23,311 nt of DNA from a virus, in the IMG/VR virus record IMGVR_UViG_3300009173_000081, positions 1 to 23,311 of that record, one strand, 5' to 3'. Both the position numbers and the translations under genes were made by a program. Each line of letters opens with the position of its first letter. Positions within the stretch are counted from its first letter, which is position 1. The notes beneath the pieces were generated by a model. The model was not told where the DNA came from, made no database searches, and saw only the letters and a program-made list of their open reading frames with translations. This document shows, piece by piece, positions 1-8,223 of this stretch.

Positions 1-2121
1 AAGTAAAGTTTTTAGAATTGGTTTTTCAAAAGGAAATAATAAAGACCTATGTAAATCTGTTACATTAAATATTTTTGTATTTGCTGTCTCATCACTATTA
101 ACCTTACCTGTTGGGTCAATATTTATTCCAGATGTAATACTTGTGGTAGCAACAACAACTGCTGATTCAATATCTTTGGCACTAAATTGAACAGTATATG
201 TAGAATCTGATTGCGTTTGTTGTGAAAGAGGTGAATTAAGTAAAGCCATATATGAACTAGCTGCTTCTATTGCTCCATCTGCATCATGGTCAACACCATA
301 TGGTATTGCTCCTGTTGCTCCTACATTTGCCCCAAACCAACGAGTAATTCTTCTCGTATCACTTGTTGATGATCCTAAATAAGTTGTATTAACTGTTACT
401 GTACAATTATATAAACAATTAACAGTTGGAAAAGAACTGGCTCCAGAAGTAGCAAGTTTTACTACTGAAACATTGGCTACCGCTGCCCCACAAGTTCCAG
501 TTACTTTACTGAATCTCATATCAAATAAGTCTAATCTACCAATATATGAAGATTTGGCATTTGCACCAGCCGCAGAATATTGGAAATTTCTAACTCTTGC
601 GGTTCCAATTTTTGTATTGGCTATGGTTGCCGCGCTTGTAGTATCAATAGCGGATACAGCATGAGTGGTGTTTTTACTAAACACATAATTCGCGTCAACT
701 GGCCATTTTACCATATGCAAATCAACAATCTCACAATTGGCTTCTTGGCCCGTACTACCTGCCCCATCACACAAAAATGAACCATTGGGATCTCTTACTT
801 TGAAATAGGGACCATAATCAAGAGTAATTGTTTCACCAAAAACGTTGGAAGTGTCTCTTGACTTAGAGAGTGTTACATAATCTGTTTGAGGGCTTTCATA
901 TCCATAACCTTTGATATATGCTTTACCTCCACTAATACCAATAGAAAAATCGGTTTCTCGTCCAATTGTTTGGATTGTACCGTCACCCAAGGTGGCAACA
1001 GTAGAAAATTGAGTATTATTTGCAATGGCAGAAATTGTTGTAGTAGCCGCTGTATTACTTGAAACAAAAACTGTTTGGCTTGTAGTCAACTCATCAGAAA
1101 ATGTAGTACCAGAACCAGTAATAGTTCCTGTTCCGCTTATACTAGTAGTACCACCTATTCTATGATACGTAGTTTCTGCTTCAAAAGGAGTTATCGTATA
1201 ATCACCACTTTCATCTTCCGTTCTTCGCGCAAGAGTTTTTTCTAATTCTGTAGTGCCCGGATACTTATTTGTAATAAGTTTTATTCCATTATTAAGTCGA
1301 AATAATTCAAGATAATTTGCGTCAGCCGCATTTTCAATTGGATCTGTTTGATTTAATTGTTTCTTGGCAAGAGCCGCCACAATTTTATACCTATTTGCTC
1401 CGGGAGCCGTATAATTTTCAGTGCCCTGTGCGGTATCAAGTAATGAACTATCATCATTATAATCCACAAATGATTCGGTAATTTCAAGTCCCACACGATA
1501 TGAAGGTGTTTTAGAGTATTTTTCTAAAACTAATGTTTGTGCCGCTACTCTGACAAAAAATCCTCCTATATAATACACACCCGCATCTATACTCACAATA
1601 GATGCGTTAGAAGAAGGTGCCGTATTTCCACTCGCAGACACTACATCGGCAATTTCTGATGTAGTAATTGTATTTGCTTGAAATGTTGTACCCTCTTCAG
1701 TTGTCACAATTTCATTATTTGAAAATTCTTTTTCATCCAAATATTGTACATAAAGAGTATCATAATCTGTGGCAGTGGCTTCATCTGTTTTTACTACATA
1801 TGCTCTAGCGCTTGAAGTGCCTCCCGTAACAATTTGACCATCGAAACTATCTGCGGTAATATCAGTGCCTTCATAAGCATCTTGCAATTTTACAGATTTA
1901 AGATCCGTATCAAGTGTAATATTAGCGCCTGTCACTCTCTGACCATCTTCAAAAAGATAAGAACCATTTCGTTCAATTTGTTTTTGTAGAATAGTTTGTA
2001 ACTGGGTCACCTCCCTTGCTTGCAAAGAATACCCGGGACGGAATAGAATTCTATAAAAATCCTTATCCTCACTATAATCATCATAATATGGAGTTACATT
2101 AAAATCTGTCGTTAAAGCCAT
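1..2121 (-). CDS. DUF4815-type virion structural protein, 3' end off the left edge
   Basis: The minus-strand frame starting at the ATG at 2121 is open to base 1; I checked most of it triplet by triplet, including the last 1260 bases, and found no stop. At least 707 codons are present and the C-terminus lies outside the window. The N-terminus (MALTTDFNVTPYYDDYSEDK, then FYRILFRPGYSLQARE and QLQTILQKQIERNG at residues 22-53) matches from memory the start of DUF4815 proteins of T4-like cyanophages, which are encoded next to baseplate wedge genes and are thought to be tail or fibre-attachment proteins. A short GG-T-S-S-A-R-A-Y-V repeat lies at about residues 94-110, and a GSGTTF...DEL repeat maps to 961-1134; both recur in neighbouring genes. 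An AGGA about 8 nt upstream of the ATG is the likely ribosome site, and the gap to gp8 is 27 nt with no promoter motif. Family call is confident; exact virion location is inferred. Confidence 0.85.
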   Translation of the reverse strand, partial: MALTTDFNVTPYYDDYSEDKDFYRILFRPGYSLQAREVTQLQTILQKQIERNGSYLFEDGQRVTGANITLDTDLKSVKLQDAYEGTDITADSFDGQIVTGGTSSARAYVVKTDEATATDYDTLYVQYLDEKEFSNNEIVTTEEGTTFQANTITTSEIADVVSASGNTAPSSNASIVSIDAGVYYIGGFFVRVAAQTLVLEKYSKTPSYRVGLEITESFVDYNDDSSLLDTAQGTENYTAPGANRYKIVAALAKKQLNQTDPIENAADANYLELFRLNNGIKLITNKYPGTTELEKTLARRTEDESGDYTITPFEAETTYHRIGGTTSISGTGTITGSGTTFSDELTTSQTVFVSSNTAATTTISAIANNTQFSTVATLGDGTIQTIGRETDFSIGISGGKAYIKGYGYESPQTDYVTLSKSRDTSNVFGETITLDYGPYFKVRDPNGSFLCDGAGSTGQEANCEIVDLHMVKWPVDANYVFSKNTTHAVSAIDTTSAATIANTKIGTARVRNFQYSAAGANAKSSYIGRLDLFDMRFSKVTGTCGAAVANVSVVKLATSGASSFPTVNCLYNCTVTVNTTYLGSSTSDTRRITRWFGANVGATGAIPYGVDHDADGAIEAASSYMALLNSPLSQQTQSDSTYTVQFSAKDIESAVVVATTSITSGINIDPTGKVNSDETANTKIFNVTDLHRSLLFPFEKPILKTLL
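961..1134 (-). repeat. ~58-aa beta-repeat module, copy in the DUF4815 protein
   Basis: This in-frame segment reads GTGTITGSGTTFSDEL, then a VFVSSNTA strand, TISAIANNTQFST and LGDGT. The same pattern (G-x-x-T-x-F-x-x-E/D-L, then S-S-N/D-T, V-x-x-I-x-x-x-T-x-x-T, then GDGT or GTG) occurs three times in the 1481-aa protein at 5316-5468, 4272-4430 and 4020-4193. It probably forms a small beta-domain. Confidence 0.6.
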
Positions 2122-2148
2122 TGTTTTTTTCCTAAATTATCAGCAATA

Positions 2149-3720
2149 TTAAAACTCTAGTACAAGTTTTATATCTTCTAATTGGTCTTCTGACCGTGTA
2201 ATTGCTGCTCTATTCTCTATATAAAGAATTTCACCAGAATATCGTTTCATATCTGGTGTAGCAATTGTACTAACTGTTGCTGTCCCGCCGGAAGTATTTC
2301 CTGTAATTGTATTAACTGTACTATTTGCAACAAAAGTTCCTAAAACGTCTGTTATCCTGATTTTATTTCCATCTCTAAAATCAACAAAAGTGCCATTTGC
2401 TGTAGAGGACCCTAACGTTCCTCCCTGATAGATAACTTCATCATTTGCCGTTGATGGGGGATATCCAAAAGTTCCTGTTACCCCTGTTAATGTTAATGTA
2501 AAAGTTTGATCTGCTTGTGCTCCCGTGAAAAACGCTTCTACGTTAGAATATTGTTTAGGATCACGTAATAAACCCACTTTTCTATAATCACAACTTGTAG
2601 CAAATTTACTATCTTCATTTCCACTTAATCTGGCATTTACTATAACATAATATCCGCCCAATTCCATGGGAGCATTAGAACCATGTCCTCCCGGAGGTCC
2701 TATAATAACAGTTCCCGTTGCACCAGAACCATGACTAGCATTTCCATAAACTGTAACATTTGCTGTTGTATAACTACTTCCTACTTTAGTTATTTCAATT
2801 TTAGTTACTTGTGTACCAGAATTTCCAACACATCTCGCCTTTGCCGCTGAACCATCTCCATTAACATTTGCCGTTGGAGCAAGTTGATATCCACTAGATG
2901 TATTCGCTAATACTGAAAAGGCATTTGCTAAGGTTGCTCGTCTTTGTGCTCCATCATATGCACTAATTACCGATTGCTCTCCTCGGGAAGCATTGTTTGT
3001 TATATAAACTGTTGAATTTACATAAATGCCATCAGTAGTATTTGCGGAAGCTGCGAGTGTTATAACTGATGTATTTTGCACACTCGCTAAAACTCCTTCA
3101 TTAAATAAAAATGAAGTACCATTTGCGGTTTTATTAATAATATCAATAGCACCATCTATTGATATATCTTCAACATTAAATTGATTAGAACCATCATCCA
3201 CAGAACCCACTTTTTGTACGGGAATATAATCTGTAGTCACAAATTTCAGCTTATCTTCAGGCGAAATGGTATACATATATTTCCATTTATAACCATCATC
3301 AGTTTCAATAATTTTTGTACTGGTGCCCGTTGGTTGAGATGTTGAATTACCACTATTTATATTATTTTGTACACATTTATATACATGATCACTTGTTGTA
3401 ACAACATAAAAGGTATTTGAATATAAAGTGGCATTAGTATCAGTATATGCGGTATAAGCTGTATTTGTTGTCCAATTATATCTTTTGATAATATGTGATA
3501 CATCACTACCATCTAACTTTTTGGCGGAAATCATATCTCGCCAATGTGCATATGATGTATTAGCTACAGAATCAGAAGGAGATGGTGGAACTGCTTCATC
3601 TGGCCATACAACAGGGCCTCCAATAAACATATATAAATTGGTAGCAGATGTTTCACTTAAAGCCTCTACAAACTGTTCTGCATTATGTATTCTAAAATTT
3701 GTTGAAATAACTTTTGCCAT
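2149..3720 (-). CDS. 8: Baseplate wedge protein gp8
   Basis: T4-like gp8 is a wedge subunit that bridges gp7, gp6 and gp10 in the contractile-tail baseplate. The N-terminal half carries the familiar gp8 pattern: NLYMFIGGPVVWPDE (28-42), HWRDMISAKKL (59-69), an FYVV...VYKC segment (104-116), then DGYKWKYMYTI and KFVTTDYIPV (142-168). The middle has NEDSKFATSCDYRKVGLLRD (368-387), and the C-terminus ends YSGEILYIENR...DQLEDIKLVLEF, typical of the family. At 523 aa it is much longer than T4 gp8 (334 aa). The excess sits at about 200-350 and 400-490 and includes repeat modules (GTLGSSTAN, GNTSGGTATV) shared with adjacent proteins. The ATG has a GAAGGA ribosome site and lies about 31 nt downstream of a late-promoter motif. 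Stop is TAA. Confidence 0.9.
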   Translation of the reverse strand: MAKVISTNFRIHNAEQFVEALSETSATNLYMFIGGPVVWPDEAVPPSPSDSVANTSYAHWRDMISAKKLDGSDVSHIIKRYNWTTNTAYTAYTDTNATLYSNTFYVVTTSDHVYKCVQNNINSGNSTSQPTGTSTKIIETDDGYKWKYMYTISPEDKLKFVTTDYIPVQKVGSVDDGSNQFNVEDISIDGAIDIINKTANGTSFLFNEGVLASVQNTSVITLAASANTTDGIYVNSTVYITNNASRGEQSVISAYDGAQRRATLANAFSVLANTSSGYQLAPTANVNGDGSAAKARCVGNSGTQVTKIEITKVGSSYTTANVTVYGNASHGSGATGTVIIGPPGGHGSNAPMELGGYYVIVNARLSGNEDSKFATSCDYRKVGLLRDPKQYSNVEAFFTGAQADQTFTLTLTGVTGTFGYPPSTANDEVIYQGGTLGSSTANGTFVDFRDGNKIRITDVLGTFVANSTVNTITGNTSGGTATVSTIATPDMKRYSGEILYIENRAAITRSEDQLEDIKLVLEF

Positions 3721-3751
3721 TAATTCCTTCTGCTATATAAAGAGTATACAG

Positions 3752-3761
3752 ATATTTATAA
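3752..3761 (-). promoter_or_regulatory. T4-type late promoter ahead of gp8
   Basis: On the minus strand this reads TTATAAATAT and contains TATAAATA, the exact late-promoter core of T4-like phages (recognised by gp55 sigma with the gp45 sliding clamp in T4). It lies in the 44-nt gap between the 1481-aa gene's TAA and the gp8 ATG, about 31 nt before the ATG. The identical 10-mer occurs in the equivalent place before gp25. Confidence 0.75.
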
Positions 3762-3764
3762 TCT

Positions 3765-6700
3765 TTATACAGATGATTTCTTTTTACCAACCTGATTATT
3801 CAGTATTGTAAATTCTTCAAAAAGCATATACTCTGTTTCACTTGTCGTTTCTAATTGGAATCTGCCCGCATTTGGAACGGAATACTTCGCTGTTTCAGTA
3901 TCAATAATATTTAAAAATATATTAGCCGTTGAGAATTTTTTGTTTAATGTAAGAGTAGTATTACTAGATTCCAAATCTAATCTATGTTCTTTTATTCTTA
4001 CAAAAGTTTGATTGGCTCCAACAACAGGTCCCGTGCCAAGAGCTACATTTGTAGTAAATGTAGTATTATTTGTAATAGCCGTAACATTTGCATATAATGA
4101 TGTATTACTAGAAAGTGAAATTATATCACCAGTAGTTAAGTCTTCATCAAATGTTGAACCCACCGCAGTAACAATTTTTACTCCATCATTAACACCATTA
4201 GCAGATGTATTACCTCTTATAGTACTTTCAAGAATAAAATATAAAGGCTCACTATCTATATCAATAGTACTTAATGTACCATCTCCCATAGAATTAGCAT
4301 TAACTACCATTAGAGTACTATTACTAATTGAAATTACTTCTGCTATTGCACTAGTATCTGATGAAAATGATACTATATCACCCACTTCTACTTCTTCATC
4401 AAATTTTGTGGCCACTCCTATAATGCCATTAGGAGTCGCTGAATAAGTATTTGCAGTATAACTTGTACCATTTTCAGTAACAGTGTTTCCAGCAAGAAAT
4501 GTTCCTGTACCAGAATGTATCAATACTGTTTGAGCATTTGAATCAAATGTAACTATATTACCCGAAGCACTATTTGCTTCATTAACCAAATAATTTGATA
4601 TTGTTGTATTACTATCTTCTAATATCAATCCTCCTGTTTCTAAAGTAAATCGAGAATCATCTAGAAAAAATGTATCTATTTGTAAATTAATATTTTTATG
4701 ACTCAAAAGAGAAAGTGTTGAGCCACTATCATTTCCAACAACATTTGTACTATCTATAAATGATCGAGCAAATTCTCCATAAATGGTCATAGAACTGTTC
4801 GATGTAACATTATAATCGGCAAGAGCAATTGCTGTTGAACTAATTTGTAATATATCACCAGATACATAACCTTCCAATTCCATGTGTACTGGATCACCTC
4901 CAGATGACTCCTCTAATAATAAATTATTACTATCAGAATAAAATTCAATTGAAGCATTAGCTGTAGAATCGGCTAATGAATCACCTTGATAAACAGTTTC
5001 TCCTTCAATAAATCCTCGGGTACCCGTGAAATCTAATGATGTTCTAACATTTGATGTACTAATCAATTCGAATAATAATTTATCATAGGCCTGTGAAATA
5101 GATTTATTGGGTGAAAAATTTGCAGTTGCATTAGTAACCTGCATCGAAATAATTAAATTTGATGAAGATGCTAAAGTTGTTCCTGCTATATTTGAATCTA
5201 ATCTTAATTCTCCATCAGAAACATCAAATGCTTGTTCATCATCAAAAGTAATCATATCATTGGCAGAAAAATCACTACTAAAACTGGTTCTTAAATAAAT
5301 GGACTGAGAAGTACCGTCTCCTATAGCAACATTAGTTGTAAGTGTATTAGCGTCCGTAATCGCAGTAACATTTGCCAACGTAGTTGAGTCACTAGAAACA
5401 TAAATTTTATCTCCAACCTCCAATTCATTAACAAAGTCAGTTGTAGTTTTTACTCCATTTAAAGTTGTACTACTACTAACAGTTGTTGTTCCCGAAAGTG
5501 TTGTTATACCATTTATTGTAGTATTACCTCCTTGAACTGTAATATCTCCACCACCACTAACTGATGTATTACTTATTGGTTGAACCTTAAATGTATTTAC
5601 ATTATGTGTTGGGTTTGTATATTCTTCTGTAATTAAAAAGTGATCAGATCCTAATTGTGCTCCACGCCCTAATGGAATTCCTTGAGTACCATCTTCCATG
5701 ATAATGTCATTATTATCTTCAGTAATAATAATATGAGGAGAGTCCTGATTTAAATACAAATATTGTCGAGGAACCTGCATTTCTCCAAAAAGATGTTGTC
5801 CCGCAGGATGTAATAATTTTCTAACTGTTTTTCTATAATCGTCAATAGAATTTTCTGCTCTTATTACATACGAATAATCTTGATAATAAAGACTGTCTTG
5901 AACAATTTTAGTAGAACTTAATTGACCCCTATCATCTTTAAATGAACCTGCCGCTAATACAACAACTCCAGTCTGAGCTGTAAGATCGGCGTTTCCATCG
6001 CCCAAAGTAATCATATTGATTGTTGGAGCTGAAGTATATCCTAAACCAGGATTTGTAATTTCAAGGGCTCTAATGGTTCCCGCAGCCAACTGTCCAGCCG
6101 CAACATTTGCATTGTCTCCTTTAGTACCTCCGGCAATCACTACATTTGAAGTGGAATTTACCTTTGCTCTTGCTTGTGATGTTGAGTTTGAGCTTGTAAT
6201 ATATTCATTTAATTCAAATCCCCTGAGATTAAATGTCCATTTATCTCCGACAGCGGCAGAATCACCAGTATTAGCTACAAATTTCACTGACACCCCTGTA
6301 TTACCTAAAGCCTGATCTGGACGGGTAACTGATTGTGTAATAGGAATAGATGTTACAAATTCTACAACAGATTGTGCTTCCTGTCCTCCAGTATTTGCAG
6401 TAAAACCAAATATATTATAACTGTATGTTGAAAATGTACTATTTGCGGATTCTACTTTAATTGTGAAATATGTATTTCCATTTGTGTTTGCGAAATCATA
6501 AAATCCATTAACTGTGGCAGTAAAAGTTCCGTTAGTGGATGTGGCTTTGGTGAGAGTTGTGGCTCCAGCATTTACTCTACTTATAAAACGTAATTGAGTA
6601 TTACCCGAATTGACAGAAATTACATTACCTGTTGCGCCGCTTGTACCCCCTGTAATGGTTTCTCCTATAAAAAATGAATTAGAACCAATATTGTAAATAT

Positions 6701-8210
6701 TTAAAAGAGGGGCGGCTGGTAGTTTTAAATCAGAAACACTATTTGAAGTAACAGAAACAGCTGGAAGAGCTTCATATCCCTCACCTGATGTTATAACTGA
6801 AAGTGCATTAATGGAACCTGTTTCAGTAGCAGTAAATCCCAATATATTTCCAATTGTATTATGTGTGGCATTTCCTAGTGTATTACCTGAAAAACCATAT
6901 ATTGAAGCATCTAAAGAAATTTCTGAAAAATCGGCAACTACATCATCATTAATATCAATTGTCTCTGTTACATGGATACTAGAAATACGTCCCGTGGCGC
7001 CGGCACCACCTGTACCTGTATTGATAATTATTAGAGATGTAGCATTAACATATCCGTCACCACCATCATTGAATATAAAACTTCCAATTTTACCTGTACC
7101 AATTGCAGAAATTTTTGCGGCAGCTTGTTCAACTGCATCACCACCACTAAAAACAAGTTCGTTTCCTACTTCATGTCCCGTTCCACCATCATTAATGACT
7201 ATGCTTGACACAACGCCCAAAGCAGTTCCAGTTCCAGATGCACCCTCAGCAGTTGATGAAGTTACTTTTTCAGCAACATCAAATGTTCCACTAACATCAG
7301 TAACAAAAAGTTCTGTAATTGTAGTGGCACCAGAAATGAATGTTTGAACCTTATCAATTTGGGCTGTTGCTCCAGAAGTATTTCCTGTTAATGTTCTATT
7401 AGCAAAGTCAGAAGTACTATCTGTAGTATCAATTCTAATACTTTTGTCTTGAACCCAAACACCATCAGAAAGTTTTAAAACATCCTTTTTTGGAAAATAT
7501 AATTCTAAATCGTCTATAGAATATAAAGAACGAAATAAAAATTGAAACGAAGCCTCGGATCCCTTAGTACGATAAACATCAGTAATGTGTTTAAGTATTA
7601 ATCGTTTATTACTATGCGCGGCTGTGGGAATATCTTCAAGAAATTCTTTCCTGAAATAATCGAGATACGAGGAAGGAGTATCATCAACATCAATTAAAGT
7701 TAAAAGAGATTGGGTTCCCCATATAGGATTTCTTTTATAACTAACTACATTAGCCGTTGCTAAACTAATATCACCTGTAATTATTTCACCAACACTAAAA
7801 TCTGTTTGAGTAATACCCGATGCATATATTTTTGTACTTAATGTATTTTTATTTGCATCTACGGTTGCTGTAGCTCCGCTTGAAGAACCTGTAATAGTTT
7901 CTCCTGAAGAAAATGTAATAGTATCTGACCGTGTTGATTCATTGATAAGCTTATCTGTTGCTGTGCCAGTGGTAAGTTCTTCAAGCAAAAATCTACCAGT
8001 AGAGGTCGCACTAAGAGAAGTGGTTTCTAACAATATACCAGATTCATTCCTAGTTACTGTATCAATAGATAATTCATTGGACTCCAAAAATTCATAATAT
8101 TTTTTCAAAAAAGTTACAAATTTTGGACCCTCTGAATTTACAAATTCAGGAAGTTGATTATCTACTAATACTGATACTTTATCTTCTATAGAAAGATGTG
8201 ATTGGGCCAT
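3765..8210 (-). CDS. Very large baseplate wedge protein in the gp7 position
   Basis: The 1481-aa product lies between gp6 and gp8, where T4-like phages encode gp7, the wedge initiator (T4 gp7 is 1032 aa). The N-terminus (QLPEFVNSEGPKFVTFLKKY, 19-38) resembles cyanophage proteins in this slot. Residues 203-250 (RLILKHITDVYRTKGSEASF, then LYSIDDLELYFPK) resemble the R-x-KG-(T/S)-E-A motif of P2 gpI-type tail proteins. Residues 771-812 (DSLYYQDYSYVIRAEN, KLLHPAGQHLFGEMQ) form a second conserved-looking block. The rest is low-complexity beta repeats: GE-x-ITG-x-x-SGATA-x-V (about 102, 141, 272, 515), G-GY-x-x-x-P loops (about 340, 380, 474, 720), LLLE-type strands, and three ~55-aa modules after 915. 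It starts at ATG, 13 nt after gp6, with only a weak AAAGAAGA ribosome site. Structural role is firm; gp7 equivalence rests on position. Confidence 0.75.
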   Translation of the reverse strand: MAQSHLSIEDKVSVLVDNQLPEFVNSEGPKFVTFLKKYYEFLESNELSIDTVTRNESGILLETTSLSATSTGRFLLEELTTGTATDKLINESTRSDTITFSSGETITGSSSGATATVDANKNTLSTKIYASGITQTDFSVGEIITGDISLATANVVSYKRNPIWGTQSLLTLIDVDDTPSSYLDYFRKEFLEDIPTAAHSNKRLILKHITDVYRTKGSEASFQFLFRSLYSIDDLELYFPKKDVLKLSDGVWVQDKSIRIDTTDSTSDFANRTLTGNTSGATAQIDKVQTFISGATTITELFVTDVSGTFDVAEKVTSSTAEGASGTGTALGVVSSIVINDGGTGHEVGNELVFSGGDAVEQAAAKISAIGTGKIGSFIFNDGGDGYVNATSLIIINTGTGGAGATGRISSIHVTETIDINDDVVADFSEISLDASIYGFSGNTLGNATHNTIGNILGFTATETGSINALSVITSGEGYEALPAVSVTSNSVSDLKLPAAPLLNIYNIGSNSFFIGETITGGTSGATGNVISVNSGNTQLRFISRVNAGATTLTKATSTNGTFTATVNGFYDFANTNGNTYFTIKVESANSTFSTYSYNIFGFTANTGGQEAQSVVEFVTSIPITQSVTRPDQALGNTGVSVKFVANTGDSAAVGDKWTFNLRGFELNEYITSSNSTSQARAKVNSTSNVVIAGGTKGDNANVAAGQLAAGTIRALEITNPGLGYTSAPTINMITLGDGNADLTAQTGVVVLAAGSFKDDRGQLSSTKIVQDSLYYQDYSYVIRAENSIDDYRKTVRKLLHPAGQHLFGEMQVPRQYLYLNQDSPHIIITEDNNDIIMEDGTQGIPLGRGAQLGSDHFLITEEYTNPTHNVNTFKVQPISNTSVSGGGDITVQGGNTTINGITTLSGTTTVSSSTTLNGVKTTTDFVNELEVGDKIYVSSDSTTLANVTAITDANTLTTNVAIGDGTSQSIYLRTSFSSDFSANDMITFDDEQAFDVSDGELRLDSNIAGTTLASSSNLIISMQVTNATANFSPNKSISQAYDKLLFELISTSNVRTSLDFTGTRGFIEGETVYQGDSLADSTANASIEFYSDSNNLLLEESSGGDPVHMELEGYVSGDILQISSTAIALADYNVTSNSSMTIYGEFARSFIDSTNVVGNDSGSTLSLLSHKNINLQIDTFFLDDSRFTLETGGLILEDSNTTISNYLVNEANSASGNIVTFDSNAQTVLIHSGTGTFLAGNTVTENGTSYTANTYSATPNGIIGVATKFDEEVEVGDIVSFSSDTSAIAEVISISNSTLMVVNANSMGDGTLSTIDIDSEPLYFILESTIRGNTSANGVNDGVKIVTAVGSTFDEDLTTGDIISLSSNTSLYANVTAITNNTTFTTNVALGTGPVVGANQTFVRIKEHRLDLESSNTTLTLNKKFSTANIFLNIIDTETAKYSVPNAGRFQLETTSETEYMLFEEFTILNNQVGKKKSSV
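4020..4193 (-). repeat. ~58-aa beta-repeat module, copy 3 in the 1481-aa protein
   Basis: Residues about 1340-1397 read GVKIVTAVGSTFDEDLTTGD, then SLSSNTSLYANVTAIT, TTFTTNVA and LGTG. This is the copy most like the one in the DUF4815 protein at 961-1134. Confidence 0.6.
4272..4430 (-). repeat. ~53-aa beta-repeat module, copy 2 in the 1481-aa protein
   Basis: Residues about 1261-1313 read NGIIGVATKFDEEVEVGD, SFSSDTSAIAEVISIS, then MGDGT. It follows the module pattern with a diverged middle. Confidence 0.5.
5316..5468 (-). repeat. ~51-aa beta-repeat module, copy 1 in the 1481-aa protein
   Basis: Residues about 915-965 read LNGVKTTTDFVNELEVGD, VSSDSTTLANVTAIT, TLTTNVAIGDGT. The ANVTAIT core is identical to copy 3, indicating duplication inside the gene. 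Confidence 0.6.
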
Positions 8211-8223
8211 CTAATTATCTTCT

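Noticed and set aside
473-780. Plus-strand open frames opposite the DUF4815 gene
   Set aside because: They overlap a clearly coding minus-strand frame, have no family resemblance or ribosome site, and every recognised gene is on the minus strand.
3721-3764. A rho-independent terminator in the gap before gp8
   Set aside because: No GC-rich stem followed by a T-run is visible on the minus strand; the gap is explained by the promoter and ribosome site. The gap at 10592-10634 is similar.
6811-7347. 178-codon plus-strand frame opposite the 1481-aa gene
   Set aside because: Composition is Pro/Val/Ser-rich, as expected for the antisense of Gly/Thr/Ser-rich beta repeats; it is a shadow, as are the similar frames at 4012-4446 and 12811-13182.
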